DNA of 64,000 bases from Mucilaginibacter oryzae (GCF_003148845.1 NZ_QGHA01000003.1:338928-402927), one strand, 5' to 3'. Positions 1 through 9,812 are shown, numbered from the stretch's first letter. Notes: generated by a model not told the origin, from the letters alone. Numbers and translations: made by a program.

Positions 1-2318
1 TGCTTGCCCGCAAAACGGTTTTGCAGGTAACCCAGTAAATTGCCCTGGCCACCTAAAAACAGCGACTGATAAAATGCCGGTTTACCGAAGCTAACGCCGC
101 CCCCTACCCTGTCCGAAAGCACTACAGCACCGCCCGGAGTAAGGCTTTGGTACCAGGTAAATTCAGGCTTTATCTGCACAAACGACTTTGAATCATCATT
201 AAGGCCGGTATATCCCTGCGCGGTTACCGTAAAATAGAAACCCTTTTTAGGCAGGATATTATTATCACGCTGATTGGTGGTATAATTAATGAGCGCGCCA
301 AGGTGGGCCTTATCCTTACCAACCGTCAGGCTATCGTACGAATTGATGAGCGATGTTTGGCTGATGAACCTGCCGGCGTTATCGTTAAGATCGAGATGAT
401 AAAACTGAAATGATGGTCCCGCGCTGATATCGCTGTTTTTACCGGTATGCCAGCGCAATGCCGGATCAAACTGGTAAATATCATAACGTGTACGGTAAAA
501 GGTGCGGTAACCCTTAAATTTGTTAAGCGTACTTTCGTTACCAAGCCCGAAAAAGTTCACGGTATTATCCGGCGATTGAATATTGGCCTGCATGGTAAAA
601 TCCGCTTTGCCAAAAACGTCTATCCATTCGCCGCTGTACCTGATCCTGAACGCGTCGGTAGCAAACGAGTGCGTGATCATTAACTGCTGTACGGTTGAGT
701 ATGGCAACTTTCTAAAACCATCATAACCGGTATATTTAAAACCTGCGCCCAATAAAAAGCCGTCGTCCTTATTTAACGCGGCGGTAGCCAGCGGCATCCA
801 TACATTATATAAGTTGGTTGGCAAAAACTGTGTATTTAAGCTATCGTTTGATAAATGCCTGTTCAGCCTGTCGGTATCGCCGATAAACGTAATATTGTTT
901 TTGCGGCCATAAAACTGCACCCGGCGCGACGCCTGTTTTACATCAACAGTTTTATCACCAACACTGTCTATCAGCCTTAATTTTATAGGTGAATTCGCGG
1001 TGTTGATCTGCACTTTATCATCACCGGCAGATGTAAAAAGCCTGATCTCCTTCGTAATATCCGGCTGATAGAGCATATCCATGAGCTGATCTTTGGTTTC
1101 GCCCTCTTTATTTATTCTTGCTACTGTTATCCGCGTAGCCTTATCAGGGCCATCGGTTACGGTAATCAATTCGCTTTTATCGGTAGTGCGGATATCTACT
1201 ATCCGGTTAATGAACTTGTAATAAGCGGTCATTGCCCGGGGGATATCGTCGCGCCGTTGCTTCAGTTTAGCCAGCAGCTCATCGTGGCGGAATTGGTAAA
1301 TTTCCTTGGGCAACCTTTGCAAGCTTGCTTCAAGTACGGCATCGGTCTCGGCCTTTACAAACGCATTCACTATCTTCATGTATTCATCGTAAGGAAGCTG
1401 CGCGTCGGGATATTCCTTCATAAACCGGGTTTTAAATAATGAATACTTAACACGCGGAATAGCCGGATCAAAATCTTCCAACGTAGGATCGATCCATGAC
1501 CATGAAGCGATTGACGGGAAAACACCCTGTGTAACGTGAAAAACCTGGTCGCGGTCGCGCGGAACGGCGGTATAAAGTTTACCCTTACCATTTTTGGTAT
1601 CTGCCCATCGCCATTGGTCTTCGTGGCGGTCCCAATCCGTCATGAGCAGGTCGAGCAGCCTTGCCCTCAAAAATTCGCGGCCATCTACGCGGTTATCGTT
1701 ACTTTTTAAAAGCGCGTCCTGCATTTTAAAAGTGTTATCAGAGTGGCCAACGGGTTCCCGCTCCTCTAAAAGGCATACCAACCCAACAAAAGTTTTGCTG
1801 TACTGGCCCAGCACAGGGTCGTCTGCAACAACACCTATTACCGGGTTTGCATGCGGAACGTTGGCGGCCTCGGCAAGCGGCGGCACCACTAAAGCGCTGT
1901 ACGGATGCTGACCGCTAAACTCGTCGCCAACCCAATCAACCGCGAAAGTTCCCTGTAAATTTGGCGGGAGTAGTTTATCGGGTACTTTTTCAACGCTTCG
2001 CAATACCCATTCACGGCCTGTTTTATCTTCCAGCCTCAACGATTTTGATTCCATACCCCCACCCTGTTTTAAAGGGCTTAAGCCGCCGTTTACCTGCGAT
2101 AACTTGATTACGGGCAGTTTAACCTTCATGGCCCAGTCTTTACGGTAATTTTCACCAAACAACCAACGGTGGATCCTGCTCACCTGATCATAAGAGGCAT
2201 GCACAGCTACAACCGTGCTATCAGGAAACTTTTGCCAGGCCGAAGGGGCTATAGCCTGCCCCCGGGCGTAAAAACCGGCGGGTATTAATAAAGAAGACAG
2301 GAGTAATTTTTTTATCAT
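1..2318 (-). CDS. Outer-membrane BamA-type barrel protein with kinase-like soluble region (C-terminus cut by window edge)
   Basis: An open frame runs from an ATG at 2318 off the left edge, giving about 772 residues without the end. It opens with a Sec-type signal (MIKKLLLSSLLIPAGF). Residues about 60-270 form a conserved soluble region: a VLRSVEK stretch (105-111), DWDRHEDQW (228-236) and PRDRDQ (253-258). The order lysine-bearing strand, then DxxRHxxQ, then a DxD two dozen residues on resembles the catalytic elements of CotH/FAM20-type atypical kinases; this is inference from motif order. From about residue 510 the sequence is amphipathic beta-strand and ends with GYLQNRFAGK, like the (R/L)GYxxxRF motif of BamA/TamA (bacterial surface antigen) barrels. 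It probably sits in the outer membrane with the soluble part in the periplasm. No partner gene is visible. Barrel confidence is fair and kinase confidence is low. Confidence 0.7.
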   Translation of the reverse strand, partial: MIKKLLLSSLLIPAGFYARGQAIAPSAWQKFPDSTVVAVHASYDQVSRIHRWLFGENYRKDWAMKVKLPVIKLSQVNGGLSPLKQGGGMESKSLRLEDKTGREWVLRSVEKVPDKLLPPNLQGTFAVDWVGDEFSGQHPYSALVVPPLAEAANVPHANPVIGVVADDPVLGQYSKTFVGLVCLLEEREPVGHSDNTFKMQDALLKSNDNRVDGREFLRARLLDLLMTDWDRHEDQWRWADTKNGKGKLYTAVPRDRDQVFHVTQGVFPSIASWSWIDPTLEDFDPAIPRVKYSLFKTRFMKEYPDAQLPYDEYMKIVNAFVKAETDAVLEASLQRLPKEIYQFRHDELLAKLKQRRDDIPRAMTAYYKFINRIVDIRTTDKSELITVTDGPDKATRITVARINKEGETKDQLMDMLYQPDITKEIRLFTSAGDDKVQINTANSPIKLRLIDSVGDKTVDVKQASRRVQFYGRKNNITFIGDTDRLNRHLSNDSLNTQFLPTNLYNVWMPLATAALNKDDGFLLGAGFKYTGYDGFRKLPYSTVQQLMITHSFATDAFRIRYSGEWIDVFGKADFTMQANIQSPDNTVNFFGLGNESTLNKFKGYRTFYRTRYDIYQFDPALRWHTGKNSDISAGPSFQFYHLDLNDNAGRFISQTSLINSYDSLTVGKDKAHLGALINYTTNQRDNNILPKKGFYFTVTAQGYTGLNDDSKSFVQIKPEFTWYQSLTPGGAVVLSDRVGGGVSFGKPAFYQSLFLGGQGNLLGYLQNRFAGK

Positions 2319-2651
2319 GGGTATTTGCTTTACATGTGGGCACTTAAAAATACAAAAATGCGCAAACAAGTTGCGCGCCAAAGCACAAGCACTTAACTAT
2401 CAATAAATTAAACAAAAACAATTTTAATCAAACGGCGATATATCGTTATTTAACCAATAATGATCCCGGTAATTGATACGGCATAATCCAGAGTGCCGTA
2501 GCCTTGGCGCGCCTTTACCGACGAAACGGCAGCCTTAACACGGTAGTTTTTTATGCTGATTTACATTTATAAATCTGTTGACGCGCCGGTTAACTTTTCA
2601 GGCGAAATGATAGTATTAATCATTACCGCCATCCGGATCTTATTTAATGTA

Positions 2652-2685
2652 ATAGCCTGGCAGGTATCCCTACCCGCCAGGCTAT
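2652..2685 (-). terminator. Hairpin downstream of dps
   Basis: ATAGCCTGGC-A-GGTA pairs with TACC-C-GCCAGGCTAT around a 4-base loop, giving about 14 pairs with one mismatch. It lies just past the stop of the minus-strand dps gene. No long U-tract follows, so it may be a weak terminator or an mRNA 3' stabiliser. The rest of 2319-2729 holds no gene that I can see. Confidence 0.45.
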
Positions 2686-2729
2686 CACCAAAAATAAAAC
2701 TCAATAAAAGATAGTGCTGCTTTTTAGCC

Positions 2730-3203
2730 TTATCTTAAATGCGATCTTAGCATCCAGGCCATTTTTTCGTGGGTTTCCATCAAGCCTGTGATATAATCGC
2801 TGGTACCGGCATCATGCAGATCGTTTGCAAAATAGTTGATATTTTCGCGCAGGTTGATGATCACGCTTTCATGATCGTTAAGCAATTCGCGGATAAAACC
2901 ATCGCCGTCATTTTTTTCGTGCAACTGCTCTGAAAGATGGGTTAATTGTAAAAAGCTTTTCAGGGTTGCCGGAGCATAATGGCCTAATGAGCGGATTCGT
3001 TCGGCTATGCTATCCACAATCTCGTCCAGCTCATTGTACTGCGATTCGAAAAATAAATGCTTGCTGTGGAAATCGGGGCCTTCAATATTCCAGTGCGCGT
3101 TACGGGTTTTGGTATATAATACAAATTCGTCGGCCAATATAGCGTTTAACGCATGGGCAACTTTAGCCAGGTTTTCGGGGGTAATACCAATTTTAGGTTC
3201 CAT
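2730..3203 (-). CDS. dps: Dps-family ferritin-like DNA-protection protein
   Basis: Members of this family form dodecamers that oxidise and store iron using peroxide and shield DNA during stress. The four-helix core is visible: the first-helix motif TRNAHWNIEGPDFHSKH carries the ferroxidase histidines, followed by ELDEIVDSIAERIRSLG with its acidic ligands and a C-terminal THEKMAWMLRSHL helix. About 157 residues is normal for the family. An upstream in-frame ATG at 3233 would add ten residues (MNNTSIKHKN), but homologues usually start near MEPKIGI, so the ATG at 3203 is preferred. It is monocistronic, with a hairpin downstream and a long non-coding stretch upstream. Confidence 0.93.
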   Translation of the reverse strand: MEPKIGITPENLAKVAHALNAILADEFVLYTKTRNAHWNIEGPDFHSKHLFFESQYNELDEIVDSIAERIRSLGHYAPATLKSFLQLTHLSEQLHEKNDGDGFIRELLNDHESVIINLRENINYFANDLHDAGTSDYITGLMETHEKMAWMLRSHLR

Positions 3204-3233
3204 GTTTTTATGTTTTATAGATGTATTGTTCAA

Positions 3234-3939
3234 TGTCGATTCAAGCTGTACCTGTATTGGTCCAACTAACCGGCGCTAAAATAGAAAGCACAGCGCTTAT
3301 AAAAAATAACATTTATCACTTATACTTTGTAATGACAAAAACGCCCTGAGTTTAGCGGTCTTCCCCACACTTAAACGGGAATCTCATCCAATAAATCTCC
3401 CAAGCGGAATATTATATATAACAGGAACAGACCTTAAAGCGGTTCTCTTTAACATAAAAGGTACTGCTTTTTTAAACTTCTCCTGCGCCGGGCACTTACT
3501 TAAGGGCTCAACACATGTACCCTGTGTAAACTTAATGTCAAATTACCTGACAATAAACCTCTAATTTACAACCTGACGACCTGATTATTAACACTATACA
3601 GCCTCTTGTTAATAAATAATTTCCTCGCAATATGGGCTTAATAATTTAATAACAATAACTTCGTATTATTTAAAAACAGTGAGCCTACATTTATCAAATT
3701 ATAGTTTTCTTAATTATGTGACTTAAGCTACATATTATTAATCACATAATTTTTGAAGAATTTATAAAGAAATGCCCCTAAGAATATTTGATATGAAATA
3801 CATTCGAACGGATAGCACCCCGAACGGGAGATGCTGTTTGCTGATGACTTTCTACAGAATTACTCCAAATTCGAATAATACCTTGAGTTGTTCATCAGCA
3901 GGGAAATTTCATTAAACTAAACCTGATTGAAATAAAAGG
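3234..3939. other. AT-rich intergenic region upstream of the sugar operon
   Basis: About 700 bases separate the divergent dps gene and the sugar operon. It is AT-rich with stop codons in all frames, and no RNA gene was recognised. It must contain the promoters for both sides. I could not pick a convincing TAnnTTTG box for either. Confidence 0.5.
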
Positions 3940-5004
3940 ATGAAGAAAATATTATTCATTACCGGCTCAATTAACCAAACCACGCAAATGCACCAGATAG
4001 CCAATGAGCTGCCTGAGTTTGATTGCTGGTTTAGCCAGCTGTTTACAGATAATACCACGCTTAACTATATTTTAAATGATACCAGCCTGCTAAACGGCAC
4101 GGTATTATCCAACAAATTCAGGCTGATAGCTGAAGAATATTTAAATAATCACAACCTGCAGATTGATTTTGCTGCCCGCAAAAACAAATACGACCTTGTG
4201 GTGTTTTGTACCGACCTGATTGTACCGCGCCGCATGCGCCAAACCAAAACTATTTGGGTGCAGGAAGGAATGATAGACCGTTACACGCCTTGGAGCCACG
4301 TGGTGCGCCATTTAAAATTACCGCCAACGCTTTGCGGCAATACATCACTTAACGGCTCGTCAAACCGCTGCGATATCTATTGCGCCGCATCCGAGGGGTA
4401 TCGCCAGTATTTTGCTGCCAAGGGCACACCCGAAAACAAAATCGTGGTAACAGGCATCCCTAACTACGATAACCTGGCGCAGCATATCAATAACGATTTC
4501 CCGCACCATGGTTATGTAATGGTTGCCACTACAGATATGCGCGAAACCTTCCGTTTTGAAAACCGGGTAGCTTTTATTAAAAAAGCAATTGCTATTGCCA
4601 ATGGCCGCCCCTTGCTGTTTAAGCTTCACCCAAACGAAAATGTTGAACGGGCCGAGCGGGAAATTAAGGCCAACACCCCGGCGGGTACACTTATTTATAG
4701 TAAAGGCAACACCAACCACATGATAGCCAATTGTGTCGAGCTCATCACCCAGTACTCAACCGTGGTTTATACAGGCATTGCGCTTGGTAAAAAAGTGCAT
4801 TCCTTATTTGATGTGGATGAGTTAAAACGGCTTACACCAATTCAAAACGGTGGCGCATCTGCAGGAAATATAGCGGCCCTTTGCCGGGACTATATCAACT
4901 ACAACGGCGCCCCCGAAAACTACAGCCCAGATATGGTTTTAGCGCAATACCAGGCTAAAAAAGCAAGCCTGCAACTGAAGCCCGAATTAGTAGAAAGCTG
5001 GTAA
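3940..5004 (+). CDS. GT-B-fold glycosyltransferase-like protein of a surface-sugar operon
   Basis: This is the first gene of a nine-gene plus-strand operon. The 354-residue cytosolic protein starts with a Rossmann-type strand (KKILFITGS). It has VVTGIPNYDNL at 169-179 and LLFKLHPNEN at 225-234. A (S/T)GxPxxD turn followed by a KxHPxE strand is typical of GT-B transferases related to CDP-glycerol glycerophosphotransferases and capsule polymerases. No membrane segment is seen. Given the cytidylyltransferase and NeuB-like genes downstream, it most likely moves the CMP-activated sugar made by this operon onto a surface glycan or protein. That role is inferred from position and the acceptor is unknown. 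Confidence 0.72.
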   Translation: MKKILFITGSINQTTQMHQIANELPEFDCWFSQLFTDNTTLNYILNDTSLLNGTVLSNKFRLIAEEYLNNHNLQIDFAARKNKYDLVVFCTDLIVPRRMRQTKTIWVQEGMIDRYTPWSHVVRHLKLPPTLCGNTSLNGSSNRCDIYCAASEGYRQYFAAKGTPENKIVVTGIPNYDNLAQHINNDFPHHGYVMVATTDMRETFRFENRVAFIKKAIAIANGRPLLFKLHPNENVERAEREIKANTPAGTLIYSKGNTNHMIANCVELITQYSTVVYTGIALGKKVHSLFDVDELKRLTPIQNGGASAGNIAALCRDYINYNGAPENYSPDMVLAQYQAKKASLQLKPELVESW

Positions 5005-5014
5005 TCAAATTACC

Positions 5015-5833
5015 ATGACAGAGAGAATACTTATAGTAATACAGGCCCGCATGGCCTCAAGCCGTTTACCGGGCAAAGTAATGCTGCCGATATTGGGCAA
5101 AAGCTTGCTTGCGCGGATGGTTGAGCGCCTGCAAATGATCAAACACCAGGCACAACTGCTGGTTGCCACATCCGAAACTGCGGATGATGATGTTATTGAG
5201 GCCGAGGCCGAGGCCATCGGCATACCCTGTTTTCGCGGCAGCCTCAACAACCTGCTCGACAGGCATTATCAGGCGGCTCAATTATTCCATGCCGATGTCG
5301 TACTGAAAATCCCGTCTGATTGCCCGCTGATCGATCCGCGAATTGTTGATGAAGTGCTGGATTACTTCTTTGCCAACAGGGACCAATACGATTTTGTAAG
5401 CAACCTGCATCCCGCCACCTACCCTGACGGAAACGATGTGGAGATCATGACCATGGAGTGCCTCACCAAAGCCCGCGAGCAAGCGACAAGGCCATTGGAG
5501 CTGGAGCATACCACCCCCTACATATGGGAAAACCCCGGCCTTTTCAGGATAGGCAATTTCGTGTGGACAACAGGGCTTGATTACTCCATGTCGCACAGGT
5601 TTACCATTGATTATGCGGAGGACTATTATTTTATAGAAAGGGTTTTCAGGGAACTTTACCCCGAAAACGCGGCCTTTTCATGCCAGGATATTCTTGACCT
5701 GCTAAATCAAAAACCCGAAATCTACAACATCAACGCCCAATACGCGGGCGTGAACTGGTACCGTCACCATATTAACGAACTGAAAACCGTATCGGCCGAT
5801 AAAACCCGGCAGGCGCCTTCAGAAACTTTATAG
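5015..5833 (+). CDS. SpsF/NeuA-type cytidylyltransferase
   Basis: The N-terminus (residues 9-22, IQARMASSRLPGKV) is the nucleotide-binding signature of CMP-sugar synthetases of the SpsF/acylneuraminate cytidylyltransferase family. The acidic metal site is probably in KIPSDCPLIDP. The expected reaction is CTP plus a 2-keto-3-deoxy sugar acid giving the CMP-sugar and pyrophosphate. At 272 residues it is slightly longer than plain NeuA (about 230). It starts at ATG 5015, ten bases after the previous stop. Together with the HAD-NeuB fusion downstream it supplies the synthesis and activation steps for a ulosonic acid. The exact sugar cannot be read from the sequence. Confidence 0.85.
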   Translation: MTERILIVIQARMASSRLPGKVMLPILGKSLLARMVERLQMIKHQAQLLVATSETADDDVIEAEAEAIGIPCFRGSLNNLLDRHYQAAQLFHADVVLKIPSDCPLIDPRIVDEVLDYFFANRDQYDFVSNLHPATYPDGNDVEIMTMECLTKAREQATRPLELEHTTPYIWENPGLFRIGNFVWTTGLDYSMSHRFTIDYAEDYYFIERVFRELYPENAAFSCQDILDLLNQKPEIYNINAQYAGVNWYRHHINELKTVSADKTRQAPSETL

Positions 5834-5854
5834 CAACACAAAGAAGAACATAGC

Positions 5855-6712
5855 GTGGAGAACAAGAATTACGAAGAATTAACAGCTACGGCCCTTAAAG
5901 TAAGAGAGCATATTATCCGTATGTCGACAGACGGGGGGTGCTTTACCGGCGCGTCGCTATCGGCAGTGGACCTGATCGTGTACCTGTACAGCCGTTTTTT
6001 AAACATCAACAAGGATAACCTGAACGATCCGGACCGCGATTACCTTTTCCTATCCAAGGGTCATGACGTACCCGCCCTGTACGGCACCTTTGCCGAGTTG
6101 GGTTTACTGGAAAAAGAACGCCTTAAAAATCACCTTTTATTAAACGATCATATTTACTGGCACCCCAACACCAAAATCCCGGGTATCGAATTTCATTCCG
6201 GTTCGTTGGGCCACTTGCCATCTGTGGCGCTTGGTGTTGCCCTTGATCTGAAAATCAGCGGCAGTACCAATAAAGTAATCTGCATTTTGGGCGACGGGGA
6301 GCTGAACGAAGGCACCTGCTGGGAAGCCGTACTGGTAGCCAACGCCTACAAACTGGATAACCTGATCTTTATTGTTGACCGCAACCAGTTCCAGGCCAAT
6401 ATGCGTACGGAAGAACTGATTCCGCTGGAGCCGCTTGCCGATAAATTCGCTGCCTTTGGCGCAGCCGTTAAACGCGTTAACGGGCATAGCTTTGCCGAAC
6501 TGGACGAAGCCCTGAATGCCTACCCTTTCCAAACCGGTAAACTGAATGTGCTTATTGCCGATACCATGCGCGGTAAAGGCCTGCCAAGTATCCAGGAGCG
6601 TGCCGACCGCTGGTTCTGTAATTTCAGTGCTGGCGAAGTTGAGCAACTTCTGCTCGAACTGCACGGCGAACACAATACAACATTAACATCCGAAACTTTA
6701 GTGGTGAGATAA
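5855..6712 (+). CDS. Transketolase-like ThDP enzyme, N-terminal subunit
   Basis: A 285-residue subunit carrying the thiamine-diphosphate site: GDGELNEG at 147-154, with N177 (in DRNQ) about 28 residues on, matching the GDG-x25-30-N motif. SKGHDVPALY (68-77) and HSGSLGH (114-120) are typical of transketolases. It starts at a GTG (5855); no closer ATG fits the conserved N-terminus. The C-terminal half is the next gene, one base away. Split transketolases of this size are common in specialised pathways and add a two-carbon ketol unit to an aldehyde. Inside a NeuB/CMP-sugar operon it probably builds or remodels the sugar precursor rather than serving the pentose phosphate pathway; this is inference. 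Confidence 0.9.
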   Translation: MENKNYEELTATALKVREHIIRMSTDGGCFTGASLSAVDLIVYLYSRFLNINKDNLNDPDRDYLFLSKGHDVPALYGTFAELGLLEKERLKNHLLLNDHIYWHPNTKIPGIEFHSGSLGHLPSVALGVALDLKISGSTNKVICILGDGELNEGTCWEAVLVANAYKLDNLIFIVDRNQFQANMRTEELIPLEPLADKFAAFGAAVKRVNGHSFAELDEALNAYPFQTGKLNVLIADTMRGKGLPSIQERADRWFCNFSAGEVEQLLLELHGEHNTTLTSETLVVR

Positions 6713-6713
6713 G

Positions 6714-7652
6714 ATGAGTTACGAAGAACTTTTAACCCAAACCGCGCTTGCCGATGAGCAGGTGATAGTAATGACCGCCGAAAACCGCGCGCTGGTACGC
6801 AACCTGCCCGCCAAATTAGGCAAACGTTTTATTGATACCGGTATAACCGAGCAAACTATGGTTGGCGCCGCTGCAGGCCTGGCTTTGCGCGGCCGTGTGC
6901 CGGTTATTCACGCGCTGGCCTCGTTTTTAACCATGCGCGCTTTTGAGTTTGTACGCACCGATGTGGGCATTGCCAATTTGCCGGTAAAGCTAAGTTCCTT
7001 TATCCCCGGATTTTTATCGGATGGAAACGGCCCAACCCACCAGGCCATCGAGGATATCTCGATCATGCGCGGCATCCCTAACGTAACCGTTTTCGCGCCC
7101 GCCGATGAGGATGACCTGGTAAAAATGCTGCCGCAGATCTGGGAAAGCAAAAGCCCCGCCTATACCCGCATCAATACCCGCCAAACCGGCTACAACCACG
7201 CGCCTTTTGTGATGGGCAAAGCCGAAGTAATTACCGAAGGTACCGATGTAACCATACTAACCTACGGCCTGCTGTTTGAACAGGCGCTGATAGCCGTTGA
7301 AATGCTGAAAGCCGAAGGTTTATCCGTAGGCCTGATCAATATGCGCAGCCTTAAACCGGTTGACGAGGAAGCGATCCTGAAAGCATCGGCCCAAAGCAAA
7401 CTGGTAGTAACGCTGGAAGATCACTTTGTAACAGGCGGCCTTTACACCATTGTTGCCGAAGTTTTGCTAAAAAACCGCAGCACCGCCAACGTATTGCCTA
7501 TCGCCCTGCATGAAAAATGGTTCAGGCCGGCATTACTGCCCTCGGTATTGGAATACGAAGGCTTTACCGGCAAACAGATAGCCGAAAAGATTTTAGGTTA
7601 CCAGACCGCGCACCACCAACCCGAAATTTTAACCCCTGAATTTTCAGAATAA
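6714..7652 (+). CDS. Transketolase-like ThDP enzyme, C-terminal subunit
   Basis: The 312-residue partner of the preceding gene. It has the transketolase pyrimidine-binding domain: RFIDTGITEQTMVGAAAGLALRG (residues about 38-60), containing the family's conserved TxITEQ glutamate that activates ThDP, then the SFLTMRAFEFVRTD region. A C-terminal transketolase domain with LEDHFVTGGL follows. One base separates the two genes, which fits translational coupling and a heteromeric enzyme. Resemblance to two-subunit transketolases and DXP-synthase-like enzymes means the donor/acceptor pair cannot be fixed from sequence. Confidence 0.9.
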   Translation: MSYEELLTQTALADEQVIVMTAENRALVRNLPAKLGKRFIDTGITEQTMVGAAAGLALRGRVPVIHALASFLTMRAFEFVRTDVGIANLPVKLSSFIPGFLSDGNGPTHQAIEDISIMRGIPNVTVFAPADEDDLVKMLPQIWESKSPAYTRINTRQTGYNHAPFVMGKAEVITEGTDVTILTYGLLFEQALIAVEMLKAEGLSVGLINMRSLKPVDEEAILKASAQSKLVVTLEDHFVTGGLYTIVAEVLLKNRSTANVLPIALHEKWFRPALLPSVLEYEGFTGKQIAEKILGYQTAHHQPEILTPEFSE

Positions 7653-7664
7653 AAAATATTTACC

Positions 7665-9005
7665 ATGGCCAATAAAATTGAGCTTAATAACGATTTCCCG
7701 ATCATCACCGAATCGGACAAACTATACGAACGTGCTTTAAAAGTGCAGAAACCGGTTACCCAGACTTTGGCAAAAGGGCCGGGACAGTTCACCAAGGGCG
7801 TAGCGCCTAAATACCTTGTAAAAGGCAAAGGCTCGCATGTATGGGATGCGGATGGTAACGAATTTATTGATTTGAACGCGGCTATCGGCCCTATTTCATT
7901 GGGGTATGCTTATCCCGCTGTTGATGAGGCTATCCGCACTCAATTAAACGATGGCATCACTTTTTCATTGATGCACCCGCTGGAGGTTGAGCTTTCTGAA
8001 CTGGTTCAGCAGGTTGTACCTAATGCCGAAGCCGTTAAAATTTCAAAAACCGGTGCCGACGTTTGTTCGGCAGCTATCCGCGTGGCAAGGGCATTCACCG
8101 GCAGGGATAAAGTATTTTGCTGTGGATACCACGGCTGGCACGATTGGTATATCGGCATCACCAGCCGCAACTCGGGCGTTCCTGAAGCCATCCAGGATAT
8201 GACCTATACTTTTGAGTATAACGATATCGAATCGGTAAAGGCCGCCTTGGATGAAACCGTTGCCGCCCTCATCCTGGAGCCATTTATTTTCGAGGCGCCA
8301 AAACCAGGCTACCTGCAGGAATTGGCCGAGGCTTGTAGGGCCAATGGCACCCTGCTTATTTTTGATGAGATGTGGACAGGCTTCCGCGTAGCCCTGGGTG
8401 GCGCGCAGGAATATTTTAATGTTAAGGCCGATCTGGCCGTATTTTCAAAAGCATGCGCCAACGGTATGCCGATCGCCTTATTAACAGGCAGGGCCGATGT
8501 AATGGAGCTGTTCAATTCAGAAGTATTCAGCTATACCACTTTTGGCGGCGAGGCCCTATCATTGGCGGCCTGCATCGCTACCATCAATGAGCTTCGCGAT
8601 AAAAACGTACCTCAGTACCTTGATGAGCATGGAGCCTTATTGAAAGATGGTTACAACGGGCTGGCTATTGAATTAGGTATGGATAAATACACACGTGCGG
8701 TAGGTTTCAACTGCCGCAGCATGGTAACTTTTACCCCGGATGTCGGCAACGGACTGGAAGTAAAAACGCTGATGCAGCAGGAAATGATAAAACGCGGGGT
8801 GCTTTGGGCCGGTTTCCACAACATGTGCTACAGTCACACCACCGAGGATATCAACTACATCCTTTCGGCTTACCGCGATGTGCTGCCGTTGGTTAAAGAA
8901 GCCATAGAAAGCGGCAACGTTAAACAATACCTGAAAGGCGAAGTGCTGGAGGCTGTTTTCCGCAAGGTGAGCAATTACAATATCAAACCTAAAACCACCG
9001 CCTAA
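7665..9005 (+). CDS. PLP-dependent class-III aminotransferase (HemL-like)
   Basis: A 446-residue fold-type-I PLP enzyme. Visible elements are KGKGSHVWDADGNEFID (53-69), the cofactor-stacking GYHGWHDW (154-161), DEMWTGFR (234-241, PLP-ring aspartate) and FSKACANGMPI, where K262 is the Schiff-base lysine. It resembles glutamate-1-semialdehyde aminomutases, but the GYHGWHDW box and operon position point to a sugar aminotransferase rather than tetrapyrrole synthesis. It probably puts an amino group on a keto or aldehyde sugar made by the neighbouring SDR or transketolase. The start at ATG 7665 is 12 bases after the transketolase stop. Confidence 0.85.
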   Translation: MANKIELNNDFPIITESDKLYERALKVQKPVTQTLAKGPGQFTKGVAPKYLVKGKGSHVWDADGNEFIDLNAAIGPISLGYAYPAVDEAIRTQLNDGITFSLMHPLEVELSELVQQVVPNAEAVKISKTGADVCSAAIRVARAFTGRDKVFCCGYHGWHDWYIGITSRNSGVPEAIQDMTYTFEYNDIESVKAALDETVAALILEPFIFEAPKPGYLQELAEACRANGTLLIFDEMWTGFRVALGGAQEYFNVKADLAVFSKACANGMPIALLTGRADVMELFNSEVFSYTTFGGEALSLAACIATINELRDKNVPQYLDEHGALLKDGYNGLAIELGMDKYTRAVGFNCRSMVTFTPDVGNGLEVKTLMQQEMIKRGVLWAGFHNMCYSHTTEDINYILSAYRDVLPLVKEAIESGNVKQYLKGEVLEAVFRKVSNYNIKPKTTA

Positions 9006-9008
9006 GCC

Positions 9009-9812
9009 ATGGAGCTTTTTTCATTAAAAGGGAAAACGGCTGTAGTAACCGGCGCTTTGGGCCTTATCGGCAGGAAACATTGCGAAGCCCTTGCAGCAGC
9101 TGGCGCCAACGTGGTAGTAGCTGATTTGGGCGCAGAGCAAACTGCAAAATTCGCGGCCGGACTGGGCGAAAACCATTTGGGCCTTGAAGTTGATGTAACC
9201 AGCAAAGCATCGTTAGTTGACGCGCTTAACGCCGTATTAAACAAATATGATTCGGTTGATATACTGGTGAACAACGCTGCTATTAACGATAAGTTTGAAA
9301 ACCCGGCGATGGCCAAAGAGCTTTCGGCTTTTGAAAACTACCCGCTGGAGGCTTTCCAGTTATCGCTTAACGTCAACGTAACCGGCGTGTTTTTATGCTC
9401 GCAGGTATTTGGCACACAGATGTCATTACAAGGCAGCGGCAGCATTATCAACATCGCTTCAACCTATGGTATGGTTGGGCCCGATCAAACCATTTATCGT
9501 GATGCACAGGGTCAGCAAACTTTTTATAAATCGGCGGCCTACCCGGTAACCAAAGGGGCTATTATCAACTTCACCCGTTTCCTGGCCGCTTATTGGGGCC
9601 ATACCGGTGTAAGGGTAAATACATTATCACCGGGCGGCGTTGAGGCCGGGCAAACCGAAGATTTTATAGGCAACTATTCAGCAAAAACACTATTAGGCCG
9701 AATGGCCAAAGCTTCTGATTATCAGGGCGCATTGATATTTCTGGCCAGCGAGGCGTCGGCTTACATGACCGGCGCTAACCTCGTGGTAGACGGAGGATGG
9801 ACAGCAATTTAA
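9009..9812 (+). CDS. Short-chain dehydrogenase/reductase of the sugar operon
   Basis: A 267-residue classical SDR. It has a nucleotide-binding TGALGLIG (14-21), NNAA (88-91), a catalytic serine near 151 (NIAST) and YPVTK with Y178 and K182. An insertion between the serine and the tyrosine (about 155-175) is typical of PtmA-like SDRs found next to nonulosonate genes. It begins three bases after the aminotransferase stop. The likely role is NAD(P)-dependent oxidation of a sugar hydroxyl to give the aminotransferase its keto substrate, or reduction of a product. The pairing is inferred from adjacency. Confidence 0.87.
   Translation: MELFSLKGKTAVVTGALGLIGRKHCEALAAAGANVVVADLGAEQTAKFAAGLGENHLGLEVDVTSKASLVDALNAVLNKYDSVDILVNNAAINDKFENPAMAKELSAFENYPLEAFQLSLNVNVTGVFLCSQVFGTQMSLQGSGSIINIASTYGMVGPDQTIYRDAQGQQTFYKSAAYPVTKGAIINFTRFLAAYWGHTGVRVNTLSPGGVEAGQTEDFIGNYSAKTLLGRMAKASDYQGALIFLASEASAYMTGANLVVDGGWTAI

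Noticed and set aside
7665..9005. Glutamate-1-semialdehyde aminomutase of haem synthesis
   Set aside because: The GYHGWHDW box and the position inside a CMP-sugar operon fit a sugar aminotransferase better; no haem genes are nearby.
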